Assembly: GCA_023428785.1 (NCBI GenBank)
Contig: JAEYWU010000034.1
Coordinates: forward strand, 1-21,135
Length of the DNA stretch: 21,135 nt
Reading direction: 5' to 3'
Origin: Pseudomonadota bacterium
GTDB taxonomy: Bacteria > Pseudomonadota > Alphaproteobacteria > Caulobacterales > Caulobacteraceae
Program-made: the position numbers and the translations under genes
Part shown: positions 7,655 to 16,091 of the stretch, one piece after another
Position numbering within the stretch: the first letter of the stretch is position 1
Layout: each line of letters opens with the position of its first letter
Notes under the pieces: generated by a model
Told to the model about the DNA's origin: nothing
Seen by the model: the letters and a program-made list of their open reading frames with translations, nothing else
Databases searched by the model: none

Positions 7655-8455
7655 ATGACCGCTACTTCCGCAGCCGTCGCCTCTGTGCGCGACGTTTCCA
7701 AAACCTTCGGCCAGCGCAAGGCCTTGAACGGGGTCTCTGTCGAGGTCGGGCCGGGCGAGATGGTCGCCCTGATCGGCCCGTCGGGCTCGGGCAAGTCCAC
7801 CCTGCTGCGCTCGATCACGGGCCTGCAGACGATCGATTCCGGCCCGGGCGTGATCGAGGTCTTCGGCCGCACGGTCCAGAAGAATGGCCGCATCGCCGGC
7901 GACGTGGCCAAGACCCGCGCCAAGCTCGGCATGATTTTCCAGCAGTTCAACCTGGTGGGCCGGCTGAGCCTGTTCTCGAACGTCATGCTGGGCGTGCTGG
8001 GCCGGGTGCCGTTCTTCTCGGGCCTGTTCGGCTCGTGGTCGCGTGAGGACAAGGCCCGCGCCATGGCCGCGCTGCACCGCGTGGGCGTGTCCGACTATGC
8101 GGCTCAGCGGGCCAACACCCTGTCGGGCGGCCAACAGCAGCGCGGCGCCATCGCCCGCGCGATCGTCCAGGGCGCCCAGGCCATTTTGGCCGACGAACCG
8201 GTCGCCTCGCTCGACCCCGTCTCTGCCCGCAAGGTCATGGAGCAGCTGGTCGAGCTTAACCAGCGCGACGGCATGGGCGTCATCGTCACCCTGCACCAGG
8301 TCGACTACGCCATCCGCTACTGCCAGCGCGTAATCGCCCTGAAGGCCGGTAAGGTCGCCTATGACGGTCCGTCGTCTGGCCTGGACAAGCCGACGCTCAT
8401 CGAAATCTATGGTCCCGAGATCGAGGACGCCTTCTGGGAAGGAGATCCCACATGA
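7655..8455 (+). CDS. phnC: phosphonate/phosphite-type ABC transporter, ATP-binding protein
   Basis: This is the cytoplasmic ATPase that powers uptake of organophosphonate or a related phosphorus oxyanion. The 266-residue protein has Walker A GPSGSGKST (41-49), the Q-loop at Q96 (MIFQQFNLV), signature LSGGQQQR (156-163), Walker B ILADEP (177-182) and the H-loop H214. The stretch FQQFNLVGRLSLFSNVMLG and the length are typical of PhnC rather than of amino-acid or phosphate (PstB) ATPases. It is first in an operon with phnD and phnE, and its stop overlaps the phnD start by 4 bp (ATGA). The Pho box at 7575 lies about 65-80 nt upstream of the start. The ribosome site is weak (GGACAG). Confidence 0.95.
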   Translation: MTATSAAVASVRDVSKTFGQRKALNGVSVEVGPGEMVALIGPSGSGKSTLLRSITGLQTIDSGPGVIEVFGRTVQKNGRIAGDVAKTRAKLGMIFQQFNLVGRLSLFSNVMLGVLGRVPFFSGLFGSWSREDKARAMAALHRVGVSDYAAQRANTLSGGQQQRGAIARAIVQGAQAILADEPVASLDPVSARKVMEQLVELNQRDGMGVIVTLHQVDYAIRYCQRVIALKAGKVAYDGPSSGLDKPTLIEIYGPEIEDAFWEGDPT

Positions 8456-9438
8456 TCGGCTCCATCGCGCGACGCGCCCTGCTCGCCGGCGCCCTGGGCG
8501 TCACGGCCCTGCTGACCGCCTGCGGCGGCGGCGAAGAGGCCGATCCGAACCGCATCGTCTTCGCCGTCCTGCCGGCCGAGAGCCAGGCCGCGGCCGAGCC
8601 CCTGTGGGCCCCCCTGATCGAGGATCTCGAGGCCGAGACCGGGCTGGAGGTCGAGCTGCGTTTCGTGCCGAACTACACCGTGCTGGTCGAGACCATGCGG
8701 GCCGGCCAGATCCAGGTCGCCTGGATGTCGGCCCTGCCGGCGCTGGACGCCACGCGCCGCGCCGAAGGCCACATCATCGGCCGCATCATGAACCGCGAGG
8801 GCGAGACCCACTATCGCTCGGTCCTGATCACCCGCACGGGCTCGGGCATCACCCTGCAGGACGTCATGGCGTGCGGCGGCCGCTATTCCTTCGGCATGGG
8901 CGACGCCCGCTCGACCTCGGGCACCCTGGCGCCCCTGGCCTTCCTGTTCGGCCCGGCCCAGATCGAGCCGTCGGAATGCTTCAGCGAGGTCCGCTCGGCC
9001 AACCACCAGGCCAACGCCTTGGCCGTGGCCAACGGTCAGGTCGACATCGCCACCAACAATGACGTGGGCCTGCTCTTCACCGAGCGCCAGAACCCCAACG
9101 CCTTCCGCAACATCACCGTCATCTGGGAAAGCCCGCCGATCCCCGAGAGCGCGATCGTGGTGCGCGGCGATGTCGATCCGTCGGTGACCGAGCGCATCCG
9201 CAGCTTCTTCCTCACCTATGGCGACCAGCCCGAGGAACGCGCCATCCTGGACGATCTCGAGTACGGCGGCTTCCAGGCGGCTGACGACAGCTATCTGGAC
9301 CCGGTGCGCGAAATGGAGGCCTCCGTCGCCCTGATGGAAGCCCGCCGTTCGGGCGACCAGGCCCGCATCGCCCAGGCCCAGGCGACCTACGATGAAATCC
9401 ACGCCCGCGTGGCGGCCGCCCAGGAAGTCCAGCCGTGA
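8452..9438 (+). CDS. phnD: phosphonate/phosphite-type ABC transporter substrate-binding lipoprotein
   Basis: This is the periplasmic receptor of the PhnCDE importer. The 328-residue protein begins with a lipoprotein signal (lipobox LTAC, lipidated Cys24), so it should be tethered to the membrane by a lipid anchor. The mature part fits the PhnD family: FAVLPAESQA near the start, then LEAETGLEVELRFVPNYTVL and a segment with MSALPALDATRRAEG. GMGDARSTSGTLAPLAFLF corresponds to the ligand-contacting Ser/Thr region. GGAAGGAG precedes the ATG by 6-7 nt. Its start overlaps the phnC stop and its stop overlaps the phnE start, so the three genes are translationally coupled. Whether the ligand is phosphonate, phosphite, hypophosphite or phosphate cannot be told from sequence by eye. 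Confidence 0.93.
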   Translation: MIGSIARRALLAGALGVTALLTACGGGEEADPNRIVFAVLPAESQAAAEPLWAPLIEDLEAETGLEVELRFVPNYTVLVETMRAGQIQVAWMSALPALDATRRAEGHIIGRIMNREGETHYRSVLITRTGSGITLQDVMACGGRYSFGMGDARSTSGTLAPLAFLFGPAQIEPSECFSEVRSANHQANALAVANGQVDIATNNDVGLLFTERQNPNAFRNITVIWESPPIPESAIVVRGDVDPSVTERIRSFFLTYGDQPEERAILDDLEYGGFQAADDSYLDPVREMEASVALMEARRSGDQARIAQAQATYDEIHARVAAAQEVQP

Positions 9439-10250
9439 CGACTGCTCCGTCCGTCGACGCCTCCGCCGTACCGCCCCCGCCCAGCCGGCCCATCGGCGCC
9501 GCGATCTTTGACATCGTCCTGTGGGGCGGTCTGATCCTCGCTCTCGCGGTGGCGTTCAAATACGTCGACATCGACAACCTGCCGCGCCTGTTCAGCGGAT
9601 CGACCACGGCGGGCGAGCTGGCCGGGTCGCTGATGAATCCGGACTTCACCCGCGTCGAGTTCTTCATCGAGAAGATGCTCGAGACCGTGATGATCGCGCT
9701 GTGGGGCACCTTCCTGGCGCTGTTCCTGGCCATCCCGCTGGCATTCATGGCCGCGCGCAACGTGGCCCCGGCCTGGCTGGTCTGGCCGGTCCGCCGCGTC
9801 ATGGACCTGATGCGCTCGGTGCCCGACCTGGTCATCGGCCTGATCTTCGTCATCATCGTGGGCCTCGGCCCGCTGCCGGGCGTTCTGGCGCTGGCGCTGA
9901 ACACCGGCGGCGTGCTGGCCAAGCTGTTCTCCGAAGCCGTCGAGTCGATCGACAAGGGCCCGGTCGAGGGCGTGCGCGCCACCGGCGGTCACCCGATGCA
10001 CGAAATCCGCTGGGGGATTCTTCCGCAGGTCGCCCCGCTTTGGACTTCGTTTGCGCTGTACCGCTTTGAATCCAACGCCCGCGCGGCGACGGTTCTGGGC
10101 CTGATCGGCGCGGGCGGCATCGGCTCGACCCTGATCGACGCCTTCAACAGCTATAATTACCGCGAGGTGTCGGCCATCGCGATCATCGTGGTGATCACGG
10201 TGACCCTGATCGACATGCTCAGCCAGGTGATGCGCAAGCGCCTTCTGTAA
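9435..10250 (+). CDS. phnE: phosphonate/phosphite-type ABC transporter permease
   Basis: This is the inner-membrane channel subunit of the PhnCDE importer. The 271-residue protein has about five to six hydrophobic segments (roughly 22-43, 84-107, 130-156, 200-227 and 245-265). The ATPase-docking EAA-like loop is visible as EGVRATGGHPMHEIRWGILPQ near 178-198, followed by the typical GLIGAGGIGSTL. The start is a GTG that overlaps the phnD stop by 4 bp (GTGA), so translation is coupled. The N-terminal 20 residues are Pro/Ser-rich and probably cytoplasmic. No clear terminator follows. The next gene, a PstS-like lipoprotein, has its own regulatory region. Confidence 0.94.
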   Translation: MTTAPSVDASAVPPPPSRPIGAAIFDIVLWGGLILALAVAFKYVDIDNLPRLFSGSTTAGELAGSLMNPDFTRVEFFIEKMLETVMIALWGTFLALFLAIPLAFMAARNVAPAWLVWPVRRVMDLMRSVPDLVIGLIFVIIVGLGPLPGVLALALNTGGVLAKLFSEAVESIDKGPVEGVRATGGHPMHEIRWGILPQVAPLWTSFALYRFESNARAATVLGLIGAGGIGSTLIDAFNSYNYREVSAIAIIVVITVTLIDMLSQVMRKRLL

Positions 10251-10287
10251 GGGCTTTGGCTTCAGCCTTCGCTTCGCTGCTGCAGGG

Positions 10288-10364
10288 CGTCACGGAACCG
10301 TCACTCCGTCGTCTGATGAATGTCGCCCCTCCTTCGACGGGGTGTCATTGACGCATCGTATCGA
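10288..10364 (+). promoter_or_regulatory. extended array of 11-bp-phased Pho-box-like half-sites before the PstS-like gene
   Basis: Seven consecutive 11-bp units start with CGTC, CGTC, CGTC, TGTC, CTTC, TGTC and CATC at 10288, 10299, 10310, 10321, 10332, 10343 and 10354. The first pair (CGTCACGGAACCGTCAC, 10288-10304) is the best PhoB box, and unit six (TGTCATTGACG) is the best single half-site. The array ends 38 nt before the downstream start codon. No clear -10 could be fixed. Confidence 0.55.
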
Positions 10365-10402
10365 GCGGCCCGAAGGCGCATCCAGCGCCCAGGGATGAGA
10401 CG

Positions 10403-11464
10403 ATGAAGAAGCTGGCGGCCGGTGCGATCGCGCTGTTGATGGTTTCGGCCTGTGGGCCGCAGGGCGGTGGCGCGGGCGCCGGCGCAGGCGGCCAAGGAAT
10501 CTGGGCGGCCGGATCCTCGACCGTCTTCCCCTTCACGACCCGGGTCGCCGAGACCTTCGCCCAGCGTTCGGGCGGCGCCGCGCCGCGCGTGGAATCGATG
10601 GGCACCGGCGGCGGCATCGCGGCCTTCTGCGCCGGCGTCGGCGCAGGAACCCCTGACATCGCCAACGCCTCGCGCCCGATGAAGCAGTCGGAGTTCGACA
10701 CCTGCGCGGCCAACGGCGTGGACCAGATCCTCGAGATCCAGATCGGCTCGGACGGCATCGTCATCGCCACGGCCCGCGACGGCGCCGACTTCGATTTCCG
10801 CCTGCAGGACCTCTACATGGCGCTCGCCGCCGAGGTTCCGAACGCCGGCGGCCAGCTGGGCGCCAACGCCTACACCCAGTGGAACCAGGTCAACCCGGCC
10901 CTGCCGGCCCAGGCCATCGCCGTCTATGGCCCGCCGCCGACCTCGGGCACCCGCGACGCCTTCCTGGAGCTGGGCATGACCCCGGGCGCCGAGGAAATCC
11001 CGTCGGTGGCCGCCCTGGCCGACAGCGACGAGGACCGCTTCGAGGCCGTGGCCCACACGCTGCGTGAGGACAACCGCTGGACCGACATGGGCGAGAACGA
11101 CAATGTCATCGTCCAGACCCTGACCCGCACCCCGGGTTCGGTCGGCGTGTTCGGCTATTCCTTCCTGGAAGAGAACCTGACCTCGGTGCGCGCGGCCCGC
11201 ATCAACGGCGTCGAACCAAACGCCGACACCATCGCGGACGGCTCCTATCCGCTGAGCCGCTCGCTGTTCCTCTATGTGAAGATCAGCCACCTGCAGACCA
11301 CCCAGGGCCTGGCCGAGTTCCTGGAAGAGTATCTGTCGGACGCCGCCGCCGGTCCGGACGGCTACCTGGCTGACCGGGGCCTGATCCCGCTGCAGCCGGC
11401 CGCCCTGGAAGCCGCCCGCGCGGCCCTGCGCGCCCGCACGCCGATGGCCCGCCCGGCTTCGTAA
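10403..11464 (+). CDS. PstS-like phosphate-binding lipoprotein
   Basis: This is a periplasmic binding protein of the PstS family, expected to capture inorganic phosphate. The 353-residue protein has a lipoprotein signal with VSAC (Cys17), then a Gly-rich linker. Family motifs are AAGSSTVFPFT (about 34-44), GTGGGIAAFCAG, PDIANASRPMK and PPTSGTRDAFLELG, the Ser/Thr/Arg/Asp positions that bind phosphate. AGGGA lies about 7 nt before the ATG. It follows phnE by 152 bp, separated by the Pho-like array. No pstC, pstA or pstB follows, so it would have to serve a transporter encoded elsewhere. A strong terminator at 11490 ends the unit. A role in phosphate scavenging is supported by both family and promoter; exact ligand and partner are inference. 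Confidence 0.88.
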   Translation: MKKLAAGAIALLMVSACGPQGGGAGAGAGGQGIWAAGSSTVFPFTTRVAETFAQRSGGAAPRVESMGTGGGIAAFCAGVGAGTPDIANASRPMKQSEFDTCAANGVDQILEIQIGSDGIVIATARDGADFDFRLQDLYMALAAEVPNAGGQLGANAYTQWNQVNPALPAQAIAVYGPPPTSGTRDAFLELGMTPGAEEIPSVAALADSDEDRFEAVAHTLREDNRWTDMGENDNVIVQTLTRTPGSVGVFGYSFLEENLTSVRAARINGVEPNADTIADGSYPLSRSLFLYVKISHLQTTQGLAEFLEEYLSDAAAGPDGYLADRGLIPLQPAALEAARAALRARTPMARPAS

Positions 11465-11489
11465 GCCCGCAAGGCCATCACAGACAGTC

Positions 11490-11522
11490 AAAGGGCCCCG
11501 GAGCGATCCGGGGCCCTTTTTC
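11490..11522. terminator. bidirectional intrinsic terminator between the PstS-like gene and the S9 peptidase gene
   Basis: A perfect 13-bp stem (AAAGGGCCCCGGA with its complement) closes a GCGA loop and is followed by T residues to 11522. On the minus strand the A-flanked arm also ends in Ts (complement of 11490-11492), so it can serve both convergent genes. Its GGGCCCCGG arms are identical to those of the hairpin at 13820-13843. Confidence 0.9.
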
Positions 11523-11531
11523 CTTGTCCGC

Positions 11532-13799
11532 CTAGTCCATCAGCTGCTGGGCGAAATAGACGTAGTGGCGGGCCCAGCGGCGGGCGTTGGCCGCCGGGTC
11601 GGCGTCATAGGAATGCCCGCCGGCCGTATCCTCGAAATAGATCGGATCGTAGCCGTACTCCTCCAGCCGGGCGGCGAACTTGCGCGCATGGCCCGGATGG
11701 ACGCGGTCATCGTGGGTGTTGGTGGTGATGTATACGCGCGGGAAGTCCTCGATGCCCGGCCGCGCGTTCTGATAGCCAGAATAGGCCGCGATGAACGCCG
11801 CGTCGCCGGGCACGCGCGGGTCGCCGTACTCGCCGATCCAGGAGGCCCCGGCCGGCAGTTCGTGATAGCGCAGCATGTCGATCAGCGGGCTCTCGATCAC
11901 CGCCGCATTGAACAGCTCCGGGTGCTGGGTGACCGAGACCGAGGTCAGGACCCCGCCGTTCGAGCGGCCATAGATGCCCAGATGCTCGGGGCTGGTGATG
12001 CCGCGCGCGATCAGGTCCTGGCCGACAGCGGCGAAGTCGTCAAAGGCCCGCTGGCGGTTCTCGCGCAGCGCCGCCTGGTGCCAGGCCGGGCCGAACTCGC
12101 CGCCGCCGCGGATGTTGGCGATGACATAGACCCCGCCGTTCTCGAGCCACAGCCGGCCCATCTCAGGGATGTAGTCGGCCGGCTTGGAGATGTTGAAGCC
12201 GCCATAGCCGTACATGATCGTCCCAGCCGAGCCGTCCATCTCGAGATCACGCGGGCGCACCACGAAATAGGGGATCATCGTCCCGTCGGTCGAGGCGACC
12301 TCGAACTGCTCGACCACGGCGCCCGAGGCGTCGAAGCGGGCGGGCATGGAGGCCACGACCTGGCCGATGTCGAGCGTGCGGGACTGGTCGGCGCGGCGCT
12401 GCATCTCGCCCGAGCCCGCATCGGCGGTCATCAGGGTCGTGGGCGTCAGGAAGCCCTCGACGGAATAGTAGATCTGGTTCGACGACCGGCCCGCGTCGAC
12501 CAGGGCAACCGTGGAGTTATCCGGCACGGTGATCACCGTCTCGGGCCAGCCCCATTCGCCGCGATCAGCGAAGACGCGTAGCTGGCCGACTACATTGTCG
12601 AACATCGACACGACCACGCGATCGCGGGTCACCGCCACGTTCTCAATCGACTGACGCTCGCTCGGCTGGAAGATCAGCGGGCTGGCGTTGGTGACGATGA
12701 TCTCACCCGGATTAAGGCCATCCAGAAGCGGCAGGCTGTAACGGACGAGGCTGCCGGCCGTGAACTCACGGCCTGACGGCCCTTCCCAGGGCTCCTCGAC
12801 CGAGAAGATCAGATCGACGGGAGACTGGCCGTTATGCCGCATCGTGCCCCAGACTGTCGCGCGCGACGGCAGGCCAAGGCGATCAGGGCCGCGCTCGGTC
12901 AGGAGGTATGTCTCAGAGCGGAAGGTATCCAACGGGCGGTTGATCAGGACCGCCTCCACCTCTCCTTCCGGCCCGCGATAGACGGACGGATTGACGCCAT
13001 AGCCCCCGTCGCCCTGCTGACCTGCGAAGACCGTCGTGGCCTCGGCCAGGGTCTGGCCGCGCGACAGGGCGCGCACGATGTAGGGATAGCCGCTCTCGGT
13101 CAGGGACGGCTGGCCGTCGACCTCGCCGAAGTCGGTCGCGACCAGAAGCGTGTCGGCGTCGAGCCAGTCATAGCGGTGCTTGCCCATCGGCAGGTTGAAG
13201 CCGCCCTCGACGAAGACCCGGGCGTGGGTGTCATACTCGCGCACCACCACCGCATCGCCGCCGCCGTCCGACAGGGCGATCAGGCACAGACGCTCGTCCG
13301 GCCCGTAGCAGGTCGCGCCCTTCCAGACCCAGTCGCGGCCCTCGACCTGATCGAGGGCGTCGATGTCGAGGACGGTCTCCCACGCCGGTGACCCGGCGCG
13401 ATAGCCGTCCGGCGCGGCCCGGCGCCAGATGCCCTTGGGGTGTCTGTCGTCCTGCCAGAAGTTGAAGACCATGCCGTCCTGCATGTGCGGCATGGCGATG
13501 CGGTCGGTCGCCGACAGGATGGCGTAGGCCTCCTCGCGATACTGCTCGAATCGCGGGTCAGCGTCGAGCGCGGCCTGCGCGTCCTGATTGGCGGCGCGGA
13601 CCCAGTCCATCGCCCGCTCGCCGTTCACGTCCTCCAGCCAGATGTAGGGGTCGGCGGCGGCGACGCTCTCGGGATCGAGCGCCGTGGGCATGGCGGGCGA
13701 GATCACTGACACGGGCTGGCTCGTCGCCGCCGGATCCGCCTGGGCCAGGGCGAAGGACGATACCGAGGACATCATGAGGGCGAGGACGAGGGTTCGCAT
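11532..13799 (-). CDS. secreted S9 family prolyl oligopeptidase (paralogue 1)
   Basis: The 755-residue serine peptidase cleaves peptides, typically after proline, and is exported: signal peptide MRTLVLALMMSSVSSFALA with cleavage before Gln20. The N-terminal part (DPYIWLEDVNGERAMDWV) and the following beta-propeller region are typical of S9A. The C-terminal alpha/beta-hydrolase domain has GIYGRSNGGVL (nucleophile S613), THDDRVHPGH (acid D697) and GGHSYDAD (H729), a complete triad. GGAG about 9 nt before the ATG supports the start. It lies directly downstream of a close paralogue (13867-16026) in the same direction, with 67 bp and a GC-rich hairpin between them. It may be partly co-transcribed. 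The substrate is unknown; scavenging of peptides in the periplasm is a reasonable inference. Confidence 0.93.
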   Translation of the reverse strand: MRTLVLALMMSSVSSFALAQADPAATSQPVSVISPAMPTALDPESVAAADPYIWLEDVNGERAMDWVRAANQDAQAALDADPRFEQYREEAYAILSATDRIAMPHMQDGMVFNFWQDDRHPKGIWRRAAPDGYRAGSPAWETVLDIDALDQVEGRDWVWKGATCYGPDERLCLIALSDGGGDAVVVREYDTHARVFVEGGFNLPMGKHRYDWLDADTLLVATDFGEVDGQPSLTESGYPYIVRALSRGQTLAEATTVFAGQQGDGGYGVNPSVYRGPEGEVEAVLINRPLDTFRSETYLLTERGPDRLGLPSRATVWGTMRHNGQSPVDLIFSVEEPWEGPSGREFTAGSLVRYSLPLLDGLNPGEIIVTNASPLIFQPSERQSIENVAVTRDRVVVSMFDNVVGQLRVFADRGEWGWPETVITVPDNSTVALVDAGRSSNQIYYSVEGFLTPTTLMTADAGSGEMQRRADQSRTLDIGQVVASMPARFDASGAVVEQFEVASTDGTMIPYFVVRPRDLEMDGSAGTIMYGYGGFNISKPADYIPEMGRLWLENGGVYVIANIRGGGEFGPAWHQAALRENRQRAFDDFAAVGQDLIARGITSPEHLGIYGRSNGGVLTSVSVTQHPELFNAAVIESPLIDMLRYHELPAGASWIGEYGDPRVPGDAAFIAAYSGYQNARPGIEDFPRVYITTNTHDDRVHPGHARKFAARLEEYGYDPIYFEDTAGGHSYDADPAANARRWARHYVYFAQQLMD

Positions 13800-13819
13800 G
13801 GGCTACTCCAACTCGAAAC

Positions 13820-13843
13820 GGGCCCCGGTCGGTACCGGGGCCC
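13820..13843 (-). terminator. hairpin between the two S9 peptidase genes (weak terminator or attenuator)
   Basis: A perfect 10-bp stem (GGGCCCCGGT with ACCGGGGCCC) closes a 4-nt loop. On the minus strand it begins 23 nt after the upstream stop codon and is followed by GTTTCG, a poor T tract. It would partly separate the tandem genes. It sits about 20 nt before the next ATG. Confidence 0.5.
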
Positions 13844-13866
13844 AGATGACGGGACGCTGAACGCGC

Positions 13867-16026
13867 CTATTCCTGCGCCGGCGTGTCCATCAAACGGCGC
13901 GCGAGATAGGTGTACTCCAGCGCGATCCGGCGGGCGGTGTGCAGCAGGTTGGCGCCGGCCGCATGGCCGCCGTCGGTGTTCTCGAAATACAGGACCGGAT
14001 AGCCCAGCTCTTCCAGACGCGCGGCGGCCTTGCGGGCGTGGCCGGGGTGCACCCGATCATCGGCCGTTGAGGTGTGGATGAAGACCTCCGGATAGGGCTG
14101 GCCCGCGCGCAGGTTCTGGTAGGGCGAATATTCGGCGATCCAGGCGCGCTGCTCCGGGATGTCCGGGTTGCCGTATTCGGCGATCCACGACGCGCCCGCC
14201 AGCAGGCGGTGGAAGCGCAGCATGTCAAACAGCGGCACCTGGATGACCGCGCCGTTGATCAGGTCCGGGCGCTGGGTCAGCATCGCGCCCATGAACAGGC
14301 CGCCCTGCGAGCCGCCCATGATGCCGAGGTGCGGCTGGGAAGTGATGTCGCGGGCGATGAGGTCGAGCGCCACGGCCTGGAAGTCCTCGTGCGCTCGCTG
14401 GCGGTTTTCCTGCAGCGCCGCCTGGTGCCAGCGCGGACCGAACTCGCCGCCGCCGCGCGTATTGGCGATCACATAGACGCCGCCGTTCTCGAGCCACAGC
14501 TTGCCGACCGTGCCCGAATAGCCGGGCAGGAGCGAGTTCTGGAAGCCGCCGTAGCCATACAGCAGCGTCGGGTTGGAGCCGTCCATCGGCATGTCTTCAC
14601 GGTGGACCACGAAATAGGGGATCATGGTGCCGTCGGCCGAGCGGGCCTCGAACTGCTCGACCACGAGGCCTTCGGTGTCGAAACGGTCCGGCAGGCTGCG
14701 GACCTGCTCGACCGCGCCGGTCGAGGCGTCGGCCAGCCACAGCGAGTTCGGATTCAGATAGCCCGAAACATTGACGAAGAGCTGGTCGCTCTCGCTGTCC
14801 GCCGAGCCAAGGCCGACGGTGACGTTCTCGGGCAAGTCCAGACGGGTGCGGCTCCATTCGGCGCCGCCTTCGGGACGCAGCACATAGACCGAGCCGCGTA
14901 CGTTTTCGAACAGGCCCACGACCAGCTGGTCGCGCGTGGCCGTGACGCCTTCGATGGCGTCACGTTCGCCCGGGTGCAGGACCAGCTCCGGGCGCGCGCT
15001 CGTCGGATCGGCCTTCAGCGCATCCAGGTTCCAGGCGATCAGGTCGCCCGACGAGAAGCTCTCGCCGGTCGGCGCGGTCCAGTCCTGTTCGGTCGTGAAG
15101 ACTAGACGGCCGCCGACCAGGGCTTGGATGGACGAACGCGTCGGCATCGGCAGGGGCGTGGTCGACCAGTCCGGGTTCACCAGGAAAGTCTCGGATTCAT
15201 AGAAGGTGATGGCCCGGTTGATCAGGGTCGCCTGAACCACGCCGTCGGCATCACGCAGGGTGTAGCCCGAGGACGCCACATCGGTCGTCTGGCCCCGGAA
15301 GATCTCACGCGCCTGATCCAGCGTCTCGCCCCGGCGCAGCACGCGCACCGTGTTGGGATAGCCGCTGTCGGTCATGGTGCCGTCGCCCCAGTCGGTGCCG
15401 ATCAGCAGGGTGTCGTGGTCGATCCACGAGACGTTGGACTTGTTCTCCGGCAGGACGATGCCGCCCTCGACGAAAGCGCGCTCGACCGTGTCGTATTCGC
15501 GGATCGTCACCGCATCGCGGCCGCCGTCCGACAGGCTGACCAGGCAGTAGCGCTCTTCGGGGGCCAGGCAGGTCGCGCCCTTGTAGACCCAGTTCTCGCC
15601 CTCGGCCTCGGCCAGGGCGTCGAAGTCCAGGATCGTCTCCCACTGGGTGTCGCCCGAGCGGTAGCTGTCGAGCGTCGTCCGCCGCCAGATGCCGCGCACA
15701 TGGTCGGCGTCCTGCCAGAAGTTGTCGATGTGGCCGCCCGGAGTGAAGCCCGGCGACGGGATGCGGTCGGTCGCCTGAAGGATCGCCAGGGCCTCGTCGT
15801 AGAAGCCCTGATACCGGGGGTCGCCCTGCAGCACGCCCAGCGAATGCTCATTGTGGGCGTTGACCCACTCCATGGCGCGCTCGCCGTGGATTTCTTCCAG
15901 CCACAGATAGGGATCGTCGCTCTCGGCCTGCGGCGAGGCGGGCGTGTCCTGGGCGGCGGCGGAGATCGGAACGGTCATGGAAAAGCAGGCCAGAAGGGCG
16001 GCGATGGCGCCAGAGCGTCGAAACAT
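13867..16026 (-). CDS. secreted S9 family prolyl oligopeptidase (paralogue 2)
   Basis: This is a second exported prolyl-oligopeptidase-type serine peptidase, 719 residues from the chosen ATG at 16026. The start gives a clean signal peptide (MFRRSGAIAALLACFSMTVPISAAA, cleavage before Gln); an upstream TTG at 16050 would add eight residues without helping. DPYLWLEEIHGERAMEWV mirrors paralogue 1. The catalytic domain shows GIMGGSQGGLF (S573), TADDRVHPGH (D656) and GGHAAGAN (H688). The residue before the nucleophile is Gly here and Arg in paralogue 1, and the residue after it is Gln instead of Asn, so specificities may differ. No good ribosome site is visible. LLAC inside the signal could be mistaken for a lipobox, but the hydrophobic stretch continues past it. 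It diverges from the hydrolase gene at 16165. Confidence 0.92.
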   Translation of the reverse strand: MFRRSGAIAALLACFSMTVPISAAAQDTPASPQAESDDPYLWLEEIHGERAMEWVNAHNEHSLGVLQGDPRYQGFYDEALAILQATDRIPSPGFTPGGHIDNFWQDADHVRGIWRRTTLDSYRSGDTQWETILDFDALAEAEGENWVYKGATCLAPEERYCLVSLSDGGRDAVTIREYDTVERAFVEGGIVLPENKSNVSWIDHDTLLIGTDWGDGTMTDSGYPNTVRVLRRGETLDQAREIFRGQTTDVASSGYTLRDADGVVQATLINRAITFYESETFLVNPDWSTTPLPMPTRSSIQALVGGRLVFTTEQDWTAPTGESFSSGDLIAWNLDALKADPTSARPELVLHPGERDAIEGVTATRDQLVVGLFENVRGSVYVLRPEGGAEWSRTRLDLPENVTVGLGSADSESDQLFVNVSGYLNPNSLWLADASTGAVEQVRSLPDRFDTEGLVVEQFEARSADGTMIPYFVVHREDMPMDGSNPTLLYGYGGFQNSLLPGYSGTVGKLWLENGGVYVIANTRGGGEFGPRWHQAALQENRQRAHEDFQAVALDLIARDITSQPHLGIMGGSQGGLFMGAMLTQRPDLINGAVIQVPLFDMLRFHRLLAGASWIAEYGNPDIPEQRAWIAEYSPYQNLRAGQPYPEVFIHTSTADDRVHPGHARKAAARLEELGYPVLYFENTDGGHAAGANLLHTARRIALEYTYLARRLMDTPAQE

Positions 16027-16091
16027 GGGCGGGGTCCATTCTCGGGACAAGGATGGCGGGCACCCTAGCCGTCAGGGACCGGGCCGCAACA

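Noticed and set aside
7655..10250. Full C-P lyase (phn) operon
   Set aside because: Only the transporter genes C, D and E are present; what follows is a PstS-like protein and not phnF-M.
15985..15987. Lipoprotein signal (LLAC) in S9 paralogue 2
   Set aside because: The hydrophobic stretch continues past the Cys to a good signal peptidase I site before Gln, so an ordinary signal peptide is more likely.
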